From Paralichthys olivaceus (lineage: Eukaryota; Chordata; Actinopteri; Pleuronectiformes; Paralichthyidae), in NCBI RefSeq assembly GCF_024713975.1, contig NC_091106.1, positions 10,457,001 through 10,521,000 of the forward strand: a DNA stretch of 64,000 nucleotides, in the 5' to 3' direction. Below the pieces are notes generated by a model. The model was not told the DNA's origin, ran no database searches, and saw nothing but the letters and a program-made list of their open reading frames with translations. This document shows, one piece after another, positions 1 through 11,300 of this stretch. Every line of letters starts with the position of its first letter. The first letter of the stretch is position 1. The position numbers were made by a program, and so were the translations under genes.

Positions 1-130
1 ATAAGTTTTTCCTTGATCTACCCTGCATCCTTCCACCAAGTTTTGAGGAAACCCGTCCTGTAGTTTTTGCTTAATCTTGATAACAAACAAACAAACAAAC
101 ATCATAAAACAACACACAAATGGACCTTGT
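1..130. mobile_element. Fragment of a short interspersed element with (AAAC)n
   Basis: The stretch resembles the internal part of the element at 27780-28126: a segment reading as ccaccaagtttt, then gtagttttt, then a run of (AAAC) units near 86-102, then a decayed 'ataacctc' end. It is truncated by the window start. It lies in the presumed first intron of kcnk12. The family is recognised by similarity to the copy inside this window and by general familiarity with fish repeats; no family name is claimed. Confidence 0.45.
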
Positions 131-1462
131 TGAAAATATAACCTCACTGTGATTATCTCGTTATTTTTAAAGGTACATTGAAAATATGACAGAGTAAATT
201 TGACTTCCTGCTCTCTGAGCTGTGGAGAGTTTGGACACTTTGGACCATTTCACAGCTGCTGTTAGCTCCTTTGTGCTGACAGCTCCTCACATAATGAAAA
301 ACCTGTTGAGTCTGATTGCACAGTCCTGTTTCCCTCAGAGTGGTTCCTTTGGTGTAAAATTTCATGACTAATTACTGTTTGGAGAGGAGTCCTCTACTAA
401 GGGGAGCAAATGAAATGCAGAGCAGTCCATCAATACATCTATTAGCAGCACTCTGTGGTTTGTGCTATTTAGGTCCTGACTTTACTGCCCCCTTTAATGA
501 GCCATTGTAACTTGCCATTGGCCTGTAATGAGAGCTGCTCTTTCTAAATTGTGTCAACTCCGTGATTGCCCCTCAGAACATGTGATTTTACCTCGATCCC
601 TGACAATAAATGCTGACCTGAACGCTGGAGTCACTGCAGTCCGCTTATGATCTATCTAGGTCTCTCCCCACATTTCATTTCCCCACAGTCTGATAACCAT
701 TAAAGCTGCTTCTTCTTCTCTGTGCAAAGCTGTCAAATGGTAATTAATGGATACTAATGGCACCATTTCCATCACTTTCCCTCTGGTTGAATCTCCAGTG
801 TGTAATTGAGTATGCAAGCATCATTTTCAATGTTGAGTTGAGCATACCTTATTTAATGCAAATGGGTAAATATTCTCCCAAGGCTTTGATTGAATTGGAT
901 TAGCACACATATGATGTCCTGCTTGATCAAGTTCTGCAGGATTAAAATCTCATCCTGGCTTGGACAGAGTGCAAAGTGTTGTGTGAGGTCAGCAGCAGGA
1001 TCATTGGTCTGTTCCTGGCACTTCAACCTTTAGTTTTAAAGTATAAATAAAGAAGTATTTGTGAATAAAGTCCCAGAGTGTTTGCGTGTTTGGTTTCAGC
1101 TCAGTCCTTTACCTTCTATTATTGTTTTGTTGTCCCTAATGCGTCTTGACACAGTAGTCTGGAGTAATGGCTCTGAAACGCTACACTGAATCGATGCCTG
1201 GTGCCTTTTCCTCTCTTAGGTAATTTACTTGGTAATGAGAGACGGTGCAAAGGACTGCCTCTGCGCGCACTGAAAAGATGTAATCTGTTTTCCCTCTGAT
1301 TCAGTTGGGTTAGAGAGTCATGGGCAGCTAATTAATTAACTATGAAACAGGAAAATAGGATTTCACTGGAGGGCTTAATTTGGGTTATCATTGCCCCTCA
1401 CCATCCTGTTAGCCAACAGTGCCTGGCTGTGTGTTACTGCGCTACTGTATGTTACTTTCTTT
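131..1462. other. Presumed kcnk12 intron 1, no exon seen
   Basis: No open frame longer than about 70 codons and no frame with recognisable protein similarity is present on either strand. The base composition is AT-rich and ordinary. Because the kcnk12 exon at 4387 begins in the middle of the first pore motif, this sequence must be intronic for that gene on the + strand. Confidence 0.6.
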
Positions 1463-1951
1463 AGCTGCTTTCAGACATGCAATGAATAGCAGTAATCTCC
1501 TGATGTTCTCCGGAGAGGCGCTGAACTTTCTCTGGAGTTTTTCCTGCCGACCACCTGGTTAAATAAAAAAACCTGGGGAATGTCTAAGTGAGCTCATGTG
1601 AAAAAACAGCACGAGATCTTCTGGAGGAGTTGGGCACGTTTCTGAGAGGAGACATATGCAAAAATGAAAAAAGAAAACAAATAACTCAGAAGACACCAAT
1701 GCAGATGTCAAGAGAGCTTTTGATGTGATCTCATGCCAGTGTAAACAAAGACACTGCAGCGGAAATGATATGTTTTGTCCTGTCTCTGCCTACTGCACCA
1801 CCCCTCACCCGGACGATGTGGAGATGTTCCTGTTGTTTTGAGCACGTCTGAGAGGAGAATCTCCCGCTGCGTTCTTCATGTGTGAAAGGCAAACTCCACG
1901 GAGTCCGAACCTAATTCTCACCTTCTCTGGACTTCATGTCTGAAAAGGCTG
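1463..1951. mobile_element. MITE-like element with short terminal inverted repeats
   Basis: The left end reads agctgctttcagacatg and the right end, on the opposite strand, reads agccttttcagacatgaa. The shared core ttcagacatg thus forms an inverted pair about 490 bp apart. The interior has no coding capacity and contains repeated 'ggagag' and 'tctccg' segments. This layout fits a non-autonomous DNA transposon remnant. It is in kcnk12 intron 1. Confidence 0.55.
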
Positions 1952-2417
1952 TTGACAACACCAGATTTTTCAATGTCTGATGTAATGTAGAAAACCTAGA
2001 AAAGTAAATCTGTGCATGTGTGTGTGTGAGACCATAATGTGTGTGTATACGTGGGTTTATATTTATTTTCCCTTGGCTCTAAAACACAATCTGTATCAAT
2101 CAGCGTTGATCTAAATGACCCAGCGTGTCAACAGCAAACCCACACAAGAGTGGTTTCCAGTGGGAGAGATAAGGTCGAAAAAGCCATTTTGGGCATCATA
2201 AAGGAACCACTGGCTGGATATTGATGTCATTTATTACCTGACAAGGATGGTTAGAGACAGATTCACGTTTAATGGGGGAAACGCGCTGCCCTCATCTTCA
2301 GAGAAGACTGAAATGGTGGATGGACATGATGAAAGAATCAATTAACCTTGGCCTGGAAGTGAACTAGTTGATCTTTCAGCACGATTTTATTTGTTGGGTG
2401 ACATTGCCTGTGGTTTC

Positions 2418-2515
2418 AAGTGTGTGTGTGTGTGTGTGTGTCTGTGTGTGCATGCACGTGTGTGTGTATGCTCACATTGACCCTGGAATATAAAAGAATG
2501 GGTGATGTGTGTGTG
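2418..2515. repeat. (TG)n-rich microsatellite
   Basis: An interrupted TG dinucleotide run starts near 2418, with further TG-rich pieces to about 2515. Apparent ORFs across it are low complexity (His-Thr or Cys-Val runs) and were not called. Confidence 0.85.
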
Positions 2516-2981
2516 TGAAAACAAATAACCATATAATGTACACATGTAAGAGGAGAATGATTGCACATGAGAAATCAAACAACAGCAGATGTGATAGATG
2601 AGTGGTGCATTAATTAAAGTCTCCTTCTAGCTGACGAATATGTGTGGATTTTACACTTGTATGAAAAAATATATCTATAATATCTATATGCATACAATTT
2701 ATAATGTTTATATTTATATTGTATCTTCACTTCAATTTACACTTTTCAGCAATGGCAATTCGGTCAGGCTGGTTTAACACTTATGGTTGGAAGTACCTTA
2801 TAATAATTGTATTATTATGTTATGAACTACAACAAATATTGGAAGGATTAAGGATTTAAACTGTGTATTTGCTGTTAGTGTGTTTAAGTGGTAAAAGAAT
2901 TTGTAAGTAGCACCTGTGACACTCTTGAAACGGAGAAGTGCACATTCAACATGCAACAGAATCCATAAACATCCTCTCATC

Positions 2982-3023
2982 TCCTCCCCTCTCCTCTCCT
3001 CTCCTCTCCTCTCCTCTCCTCTC
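2982..3023. repeat. (CTCTC)n pentanucleotide microsatellite
   Basis: About eight copies of a ctcct/ctctc pentamer lie in a row. The reverse-strand ORF across it encodes an RGEE repeat and is an artefact of the microsatellite. Confidence 0.85.
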
Positions 3024-3293
3024 ATAACCCCCTGCCGCTGCTCGAACATTCAGTCTAATTGACTAAGAAATCAGAAAATAGCAGGAGGCCAAACCGCACA
3101 GCCCAGAAAAAAAAGGATTCAAAAGGCTTACCTAAGCTTATTCCTGACAATCTCCTCCCTTCGATATGACCCCTGCGTCCTTGATTTTCCAGGCCCCACC
3201 AACAGTAATGAACAGTATAGAAAATACTCTATATAAACATATGTTGTATACACAACGGCATATGGCTTTGTGTGCAAACATATACTTACTGTA

Positions 3294-3811
3294 AAAGGAG
3301 ACATGTTATGCTCATTTTCAGGTTCATATTCAAATGTCGGTTATTAGTTTAAAAGGATTACATGCTTTGATTTAGCTAACACATCACTTTCCTCAGACTG
3401 TCCATTGCTGCAGCTCCTCTTTTCAGCCTCTGTCTTAATCACTTGGTTTTAGCTCCTGTCTCTTTAAGGCCCCCCTCCCGATGATTGGCCAGCTGGCCCA
3501 CTCTCTTGTGATTGGTCAACTGCTTCCAGCGCGAGTATAAATGTCAGCCTCTGCTCTCACTTTATCTGCTTCGTCAGGCTAGCTGCTAGTTGTGCATTAT
3601 GCAAATGTGAGGCATTGAGATGTCACGATGATGCAGAAATGTTGGCTGGACGACTGATGATGGTCAGGAGCTTCAGGAGCTTCAGGAGGAGCTTCAGGAG
3701 CAGTGATTTCTGTGCAAGGGAGGAGTTTCTTTACTGCTGACTTTGCAGATCTTTACAATTAAACAAAAAAACATACGAGGCACAAGGAAAGAAAAAAAAT
3801 GTCTCTTTAAT
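3294..3811. mobile_element. MITE-like element with internal GGAGCTTCA repeats
   Basis: The left end reads aaaggagacatgttatgctc and the right end reads atgtctctttaa, so the ends are inverted copies of aaagRgacat. The interior (ctgtctctttaaggcccccc, then two 'gattggYca' boxes) is of a kind seen at high copy in fish genomes. Near 3666-3703 it carries a small tandem array of an aggagcttc unit. No coding capacity. Confidence 0.55.
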
Positions 3812-4386
3812 ATCATCTAACTTATGTCAGTGTCAAGCTTCTGAATAATGTTTATTTAATTTAATAAAATGTTAAGTGTGAGACTGTCATTGGATACAAC
3901 TCATACATGTCATACACGTGTTTTGTATTTTGTTCTACATCGAGTAATTGTAACTTTTGGTTTTACATTAGTTGCTATTTCTCCTCATTATTTCTTATTT
4001 CACAGCATGTATCTTCACTTGCAATACAGAATGTTCCTATTATTATTTATTACCCTATTGTCACTTTTCTCATTACTGTGACTTTCACAAATTAATCATC
4101 ACAAATTATCACCCAGTATTTCCTTGATATCACTTGTGTGTGCCCAAATCAAGCCCCCTTTAAGATATTTTTCATTACTGCCACAAATATTTACAACTAA
4201 GATTTAAGCCTTATTTGAAAAGCTCATTTAGATTTGAGATTGTTTGGCTTTCACGCACCACTTCCCTCATCTCAAACCAGCAACATAATTTCTTGTGAGG
4301 AAACTGAAGACACCCTGCAATTGAAAGTTTCTTTTTAAACTCGCTCAAGGAACTCACTGTCTAATGTTGCTCCTGTGTCTCCACAG

Positions 4387-5279
4387 GTTTTGGGATGACA
4401 ACACCTGTGACAGTCGCAGGAAAGGTGTTCTTGATCTTTTATGGTCTTCTGGGCTGCGCTGCCACCATCCTCTTCTTTAACCTTTTCCTGGAGCGCATCA
4501 TCACTCTGCTGGCCGTGGTGATGAAGGCCGTAAGGGAGCGACGAATCAGGAACAGTGGTCTACTCCCGCCAGGCATTCGCCATGACTTCTCAGCCTACTC
4601 CCTCCCAGGCTGGAAGCCCTCTGTGTACCATGTGATGCTGATTCTCGGCCTGTCAGCCATCACCATCTCCTGCTGTGCATCAGCCATGTACACCCCCGTT
4701 GAGGGCTGGGCGTACTTAGACTCGCTCTACTTCTGCTTCGTCACCTTTAGCACCATCGGCTTTGGGGACTACGTCAGCAGCCAGAGCGCCGCTTATGAAT
4801 ACCAAAGCCTCTACAGGGTGGCCAACTTCCTTTTCATGCTAATGGGCGTGTGCTGCATCTACTCGCTCTTCAATGTCATCTCTATCGTCATCAAGCAGGT
4901 GCTCAACTGGATCCTAGAGAAAATGAGCTGCTTGTTTTGCCAGCGCTGCAGTAACGCCAACGTCTTGTTGGGCAGACGCAACGCCATCCGACCGGGCTCC
5001 CGGGGTCGCCAGGGTCGGTTTGGCCAGCCACCCGACTCCGAAGAACCTTGTGATAGTGACACTGAGGGACGCAGACTATCCGGGGAGATGATCTCCATGA
5101 AAGACCTGGCAGCCTCCAACAAGGTGTCACTGGCCATCATGCAGAAGCAGCTATCTGAGTCAGCCAATGGATATCCCAGGACAGTCTGTGGCAGCTCGCG
5201 CATTAATGGTTTCTCCGGGGGGGTTGGAGCCCTCGGTATCATGAACAACAGGCTGGCAGAGACGAGTAACTCAAGGTAG
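4387..5279 (+). CDS. kcnk12: Two-pore-domain K+ channel THIK-2, last coding exon
   Basis: This exon encodes the C-terminal two thirds of a K2P channel subunit, an integral membrane protein of the THIK (halothane-inhibited) subfamily. A polypyrimidine tract and cag acceptor end at 4386. The exon opens in phase 1 within the first selectivity filter (G-F-G, then MTTPVT). Counting from the Met at 4395: TM2 about 10-32, TM3 about 77-99, second pore with TIGFGD at 120-125, TM4 about 139-166, then a basic cytoplasmic tail with the THIK-type ending NNRLAETS. Stop TAG is at 5277. It is 294 residues from that Met; the family is about 410-430 aa, so some 130 N-terminal residues (TM1 and cap helices) are on an exon before the window. 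THIK-2 rather than THIK-1 is chosen from the tail and the MSH6/FBXO11 neighbourhood; KCNK13 is the alternative. Confidence 0.92.
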
Positions 5280-6284
5280 AAGGCACAGTCAAACAGGATG
5301 TGCAACAAACCCTGACGCTTTTGAAATGGATCACCAGTGTAACTTGTTATGCATGATACATTTTGAATTTTATTTAGATACTTTTGGAAATACAAGCCTG
5401 TGGTGACGTTACAGGCAATGATTTTGATGGTTTGATGATGATGGCATGAAGAGAGAACCACAGAGTCATCATTAACAAAAACTTAAGTAAATTGGGAAGC
5501 ATGGGGACCACCCATCACCCATTTCATTAATTTTAAACCCAACCAAGAACAAATATCTCTTAAATATCAGTCCGCTGAAATAGTTTGTTGTACATGCTCA
5601 ATATATATGACTTACATGACTGAAATCTTCTGAGTCAAGGGAGGTAGTCAGTGCAATCTTAATTCTTCGTGGGAGTTTGCCAGTTTATATGAATGTACAT
5701 ATTTAATACTGATATAGACATGACGAGTGTAATCACAGAATGATATAGACATGACGAGTGTAATCACAGAATGATATAGCACATACTGAACTATGCATTA
5801 TACTTTTCATGCATTTTTTTGCACCATTTCTAGACCTTCAATTGATTGTGCAATCCCCATTCTTTCTTGACACGGGTCAAGTTTCTACCCTCAGGTGACT
5901 ACTTTCATTTCTGGGGCGGTGTGTGGAAAGCATGGCAGTGATGTAGCTGATTTTGTTGGGGCTGTAGTGAACAGAGGTTTTTAAGAGATTAAGGGGCTAC
6001 AAAGAGTAGTTTCCCCATTGCTGGAGATGGAGGAAAAGAGCCATGCTGAAGAATGAAAATCCATTTCTCGTGAGAGAGGAACAGGCCTTCTTATCAGCTC
6101 GCAACATGCTTTGGTGGCTGAGACTTTGACTTGAAGGGTAAAAGACGGCACCTTCCAACTGTTTCTGTCTCAGTGTTTTTTTTTTAAAGCCTTCAGCTGT
6201 CTGCGAGGAAAACAAATGATAAAAGCTTGCAATGTATTAATTATTCGTTGAAAGCAGACTTATGTATTTTTAAAACTAAATAAA
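5280..6284 (+). other. kcnk12: Putative kcnk12 3' UTR with AATAAA
   Basis: No other exon follows the stop codon. A consensus AATAAA lies at 6279-6284, a reasonable 3' end about 1 kb after the stop. Transcript data would be needed to confirm it. The UTR holds the 31-bp tandem duplication listed separately. Confidence 0.4.
5711..5779. repeat. 31-bp tandem duplication (about 2.2 copies)
   Basis: The unit beginning gatatagacatgacgagtg occurs at 5711 and again at 5742 without change. A third copy begins at 5773 and breaks off. The exact identity implies a recent slippage or duplication event in the kcnk12 3' UTR. Confidence 0.9.
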
Positions 6285-7755
6285 CGGAGGGTGAGTTTAT
6301 TTTTGCTTGAAGTTAAATATAAGGGATTGAAAGGAAGCAAATTATTGTTATTGGCACATTATGGTAAATTAATCAAACACAGCCGGTTCAATCTCTTTCG
6401 CTGGAGTGGGAACACAAACTTTATAGATTCTTGTATTGATTTATCCTTCCTGGACATTTTCCGTTTTCATCCAGGGTGAAAGAAAGCCTGTAGAGGTTGA
6501 TTTTCCTCTTGATTTCCGTGTAAATGTGTAGCCAAGATTTAATGGATAGACGTTTTTCGGAAACAGGGTGCTACCCTGTCAGGCTTCATTTGCGATGTCC
6601 GTGTTGCCAGGAGCGATCTACTCTGAGGAATCTGTGATGTAAATGTTTGTAAACAGGAAGACAGAGGAGAAGACATTGATTGTAGGAGAGAGAATAAATT
6701 CCAAATTCACAACCGATATAGATCAACTGCCTCTCAAATCAACTCCTCCTGGCGTCCATCTTCATCATCTTAATATCCTCGCGGGCCGCTCACTTCTTCA
6801 TCTCTGCATTCACTTCACACACATTGCACCAAAACCCTCCTGCTTCCTTTTTCTTGCAGATCTCTGCTCTCTCCTCACGCTCATCACCCTTTACACTGTG
6901 AATATGAGACATGCCATAAATGTATATACACATGAGGAACTGGAACATCTTAAAAAGCGCTCTCAAGGTGTGACACGGATCTAGATCTGTCCTATGTTGT
7001 ATTTTATCACTTCAGAGCATAGAGCTGAATAATTTCCTTCACTCCCCAGTCTCACTGAGAGGACTAGAGAAAAATGACTCAGGTAGTTCAATCTTCAGGC
7101 TTGTCTTAGTTTTTTCCTGCATGCCATTATGGTAAAGCCATACAAGATAGATGTATATAATACAGAGGACTCTTTAAAGTCTATTTTTCTACTTACAGTA
7201 TAGCTTTCAATTATCTACATGTGGATGACTGAAGAGGTCACTGTCATGTCTCTCACACAATCCGTCAACAGACTGATGAGATGCAGCATTCAGAATTTAC
7301 CTACCCACAAAACAATATGGTCATAGAGTTAACACAGGTATTTCAAGTGTTGAAGAATATTTGGAAAGATTTGGAAAAATGCATGTTGATGTATTGTTGA
7401 CAGTTAGATGAGAAGATTGACAGCACTTCACATCTGTGCTGTGAATATGAAGCTAAAGCTCAAATTTAGCATAAAGACCAGAAGCTATTTTGTCATAAAA
7501 ATCTAATTGAATTATGATGGCTGAGAGGGTTAAATGCACTACAAAGTAAGAAAACACATGCAAATTGAAAAAAAAAAAGCAAATTAAGAAAACAACTTCA
7601 TCAAGTTGACAACATATGCGGTGCAAAACGTCACAACACGTGCAAATAAAAGAAACGCACTGCAAATAAAGACAATGGAAATGTGTCCAGTGCATTGAAC
7701 TCTCTCGGCTATCGTATTCAACAGACGGGGCGGAACATATTAATTTGTTTGCTTT
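6285..7755. other. Intergenic, nothing recognised
   Basis: Short open frames only, none with recognisable protein character. A 6643-6984 frame of 113 codons has no domain features and no splice or promoter context. AT-rich unique-looking DNA. Confidence 0.5.
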
Positions 7756-8097
7756 AAACGAGCTAGTCTTGGAGGCAGATTCCTTGGGGAGAGCTAGGCT
7801 AGCTGCCTCCAGTTTTGATGCCTGAAAACCAGTAACCTCCATGGGTTACCTAGCAATTTGTGCCAACCAAGAAATAGTTTGGCACATAATACCCCATAAA
7901 ACAGTTTGTCTACGAGCTTAGGTGTAGTGCCAGTCTTTACACTATGCTAAGCTGACTTCCTCATTGGTAAACAAATTATACACATGAATTGTTAAATTCA
8001 TTTGAAAATTACTAGTTCTATGACTAACCAGCTATTGCCCCATTCTCTGTCTTAATGCTAAACTAAGCTCACCAGCTGCTGGCTATAGCTTCATATT
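7756..8097. mobile_element. Decayed high-copy fish interspersed repeat
   Basis: Recognisable blocks are 'gagctaggctagctgcctcc', 'accaagaaatagtttggcac', 'gtgccagtctttac.ctatgctaagct' and 'ccagctgctggctatagctt'. This order is familiar from a non-coding repeat frequent in percomorph fish genomes. A second, more decayed copy of part of it is at 11155-11300. No protein is encoded. Confidence 0.5.
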
Positions 8098-8108
8098 ATT
8101 GAATACCT

Positions 8109-8480
8109 TAGACTGTAAATAAAGATGGACGACGCATTTCTACTTCCTCCCTCCATCCAGATACGAAGCCTTAAGAACGTAACCTGTTAGAGAGAGTCAG
8201 GCTCAGCTGTCAATCATCATGTTTAAAACTGATTTGATAGCATCAAATAATTCATTAAAACCAAACTTATTGGAGATATTAGCACTGGGACATCCACCAG
8301 TGTGATAAGAACTACCTAAAAACCATTACATTTATTTGACGTCTACTTTGACTTTTTAGTATGGTCCATGTTTCATCCGCTAACATGGAGGAGGCATGAT
8401 TTATATTGTAGCCAGCAACCCCCAACATTTTGGCTTCACTTTTAGGGGTTGTTACATTGTTCATCTTTATATACAGGCTA
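8109..8480. mobile_element. MITE with about 24-bp terminal inverted repeats
   Basis: The left end tagactgtaaataaagatgg and the reverse complement of the right end tagcctgtatataaagatga match at 17 of 20 positions. The element is 372 bp with no coding capacity. It directly abuts the preceding repeat. The TIR and length fit a non-autonomous cut-and-paste element. Confidence 0.75.
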
Positions 8481-8707
8481 TGATAAACACATGTATTTCC
8501 AAAATTGTTCAATTTGTTCTTTGACAATACCTAACGGAGTCACTCTTTAACAGTGGAGTGAACATGTGTTGGTGATGTGGAGCTTGCAGAGCCAGTTGGG
8601 GTTCATGAGATGCCACCCTTTTGTTAACTGTGACATTGCAGACATTAAAGTGTAGAGTCCAGGGACATGTATGGAGGAGTGCGGCCATGTTGTAGCAAAC
8701 AACATTT

Positions 8708-8823
8708 AGAATATAGGACAAGGTGTTGATTATCCCTTGTACGTTTGATGGACTTCTGCACAATTTAGGTTACCAACTACCAGTAGATGTTAGCAGGTGA
8801 TAATGGCCACCAGCGGATGTTAG
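8708..8823. repeat. Direct repeat, copy A (116 bp)
   Basis: The stretch from agaatataggacaa to ccagcggatgttag is repeated at 9131-9246 with the same length and roughly 85-90 percent identity by eye. The interval between copy starts is 423 bp. Copy A lies about 230 bp after the MITE at 8109-8480. Confidence 0.8.
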
Positions 8824-9130
8824 GGACATAGCTTCTGTTGTGCACGATAGCGTCATCAAGTGTTTTGGCCTTGTAATCAATGATACAAACTCCCCACTCT
8901 CGCCAACTTAGGGGGTATTTTTTCATTTAAATTGCTTTCGAAACCATTAGTGAGTGTCTCCAAATACCAATTTGTATTGCATCCTGCCAGTATGGGTAGC
9001 TAACCCATGCCAGCCCAGTGGGGTCTATTCCCCCCAGTCAGCTGTCTGTCCTCACAGTCACAAGGTCTTTCCCTTGTTGTTAACTATCCTGTTCATAGCG
9101 GCCACTGGATGCATTCAGCTACAATCATTA

Positions 9131-9246
9131 AGAATATAGGACAAGATGTTGAATATCCGTTGTACGTTTGAAGCTCCTCTGCACAATTTAGGTTTCCAAC
9201 TACCAGCAGATGTAAGCAGGTGTTAGTGGCCACCAGCGGATGTTAG
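9131..9246. repeat. Direct repeat, copy B (116 bp)
   Basis: Second copy of the unit at 8708-8823, ending in the same ccaccagcggatgttag block. The sequence between the two copies is not obviously repeated, so this is a direct-repeat pair rather than a continuous tandem array. It could be terminal repeats of an eroded element or a local duplication. Confidence 0.8.
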
Positions 9247-11154
9247 TACTACATACTGTAGTCTGAATTCATTGGTGTTTCCCTGCTGCAATATGTCACC
9301 AGAGGAGGAGGTTTTGCTGCCATGGCCGTAGAATAATGATTCATAGCTGATGTAATACAGTATGTGAACCTTCATATTTCCCCCCTGGGGTTTATGGTTA
9401 CAGTGGCAGAGGTTTCAGGATCGCTAACTGAGTTATACAAGCTCCTGTTGCTACCTGCTGCATTGTATACTTAACCTCACTTTCCAACAAGGAGCATGTG
9501 TGTGTTTAATGCTTCTCCTTTTCCAAACCAGTATGTAAATGATTGAAAATGAAAATTAAAGGACTGTGAATGTTACCTTAAATGCTTCCCTGAATATACA
9601 TCCCCCTAGAAAGCATTAGATTCAGTATAATAACCATCAAAATGCATTTTCCCTAAGTCTGAAACATCAAGCTTTTGAAGACATTCAATACCTTAAATGC
9701 ATGCGTGTCTTGAAATCAATTGCCTTACTGTAGTCCTTGCATATGACAAAAAGGTTCCTAATTGAAAAAGATCTTAGTGTTTAGAGCTTGTGTATTGTAC
9801 CATACAATCCTTTTGCATTTTGCAAAATAGATCTCCATTGATTGCAATGGTTTTAACTGCTCCGCAGTCCCTGTATCTTCTGTAAGAGGAGATAGGCGGA
9901 ATAGGTTTGTTATCAGCAGAAATGCCTCTTGAATATGATTTCACTGATTTATCTTTTTTGTGTAATCAATTTTCTCATGTTGTCATCAAATATGAAATTA
10001 GACTGAATATTTTAAGCCTACACTATTTGTACATACATACATGGGGGAACATAGCAGACTTGGATACCAGCGCTATGAGATTTGCAGTAAAGTTATCAAT
10101 GTTAATTCAGACATTAATTGTTAAAAATCTGCGTGTTTATCCCAGTTAACACATTGTGCTGTATTCACACTGGAAACTCTGATCTGTAGTCAACAACCCT
10201 TTGACTGTGCAGTAGCTTCATTAAAATGACGTGCTCCATATCTGTTACATGCCCCATAATAAAACAATTAATTTGAAATTAGCAGAGACTGGAGATGTTG
10301 TTAGAGTTCATCTTAAAGGCTTCCAATGGTGCTGACAGCTTTATCATTAATTCAGCAAAGATACGATTTCACAGTATGATACACAACACTGTGCTCTCCT
10401 CTCCGCCCTCCCCTCCACTCTCCTCTGAGGTGGAGCGCGTGAACTCTTTTGCATTCCGAGACTGTTAAAACCATTTGTTTCAGGAACAACACGCATGCAC
10501 ATTCATTTGTCTGGAGCACACTAGATATTGCTGTTAGCAGCAGGCAGGTAAACAGCTGAGTGGCTTGGAAACAGAATGATGTATTACAGCTCTGCTCGGC
10601 TGCTTCTGATCTCAAACAAGAGTCACACTATCAGCTTTGATCCAGAGCTCGATTTCCAAATCCACAGGACATGTGTACCGGCTGGTTTTTTATACACGCT
10701 ATATGAAGACGATGATATGGAGACACAAACTGCATCCACATTTCAATTGAACAGCTGCTCCAGGTGTAATAAACAGCTATGTTGACCTTTGCCTCCATCA
10801 ACATCGGCATCGACACCTCGGTGTGTCTTATGTTGCTTGCATTGTGGTTTGACATCCAGTTAATGTATGCAAATTAATTCTGTTTGCAAGTTGCACATTT
10901 ATACCAATGATTGTACTTTTATATTTATGTAATTAAAAGTAAAACCTATATGAAACAAGACGGGGTTCCAATTAAACACTGATATTTAATGATGTCCCTT
11001 TGATGTTTTGATGTTCCTATAAATCTGATAATGATTGTTGATAATGCTCATTTTATTGACAATGAGATATATATATACATTAGACTTTGGCTAGTTACTC
11101 GGTTGTAATTTTGACTTTTGTATTAACATGATCACTCTTTACAAGTCATAAATG
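9247..11154. other. Intergenic, nothing recognised
   Basis: AT-rich DNA with only short shadow frames. No splice-flanked coding segment, RNA gene or clear element was found by reading both strands. Confidence 0.45.
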
Positions 11155-11300
11155 AATACCACTAATGAATAACAAAATAGCCTGGCACATAATCCCTCTA
11201 AACCTACAATTTTACACTTCCAGAGATGGTGGATATAAATACTCTCAGGCAGATATTTCCAGTCTTTATGCTTAACTAATCTGTATCATATAAATCTTAA
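11155..11300. mobile_element. Second decayed copy of the 7756-8097 repeat
   Basis: Blocks aaatagcctggcacataatc and ccagtctttatgcttaacta correspond to 'aaatagtttggcacataata' and 'ccagtctttacactatgcta' in the first copy. The rest is too diverged to align by eye. Confidence 0.4.

Noticed and set aside
4859..5461. 200-codon minus-strand frame opposite the kcnk12 exon
   Set aside because: Shadow of the channel exon; it lacks domain features and its N-terminal part runs through UTR.
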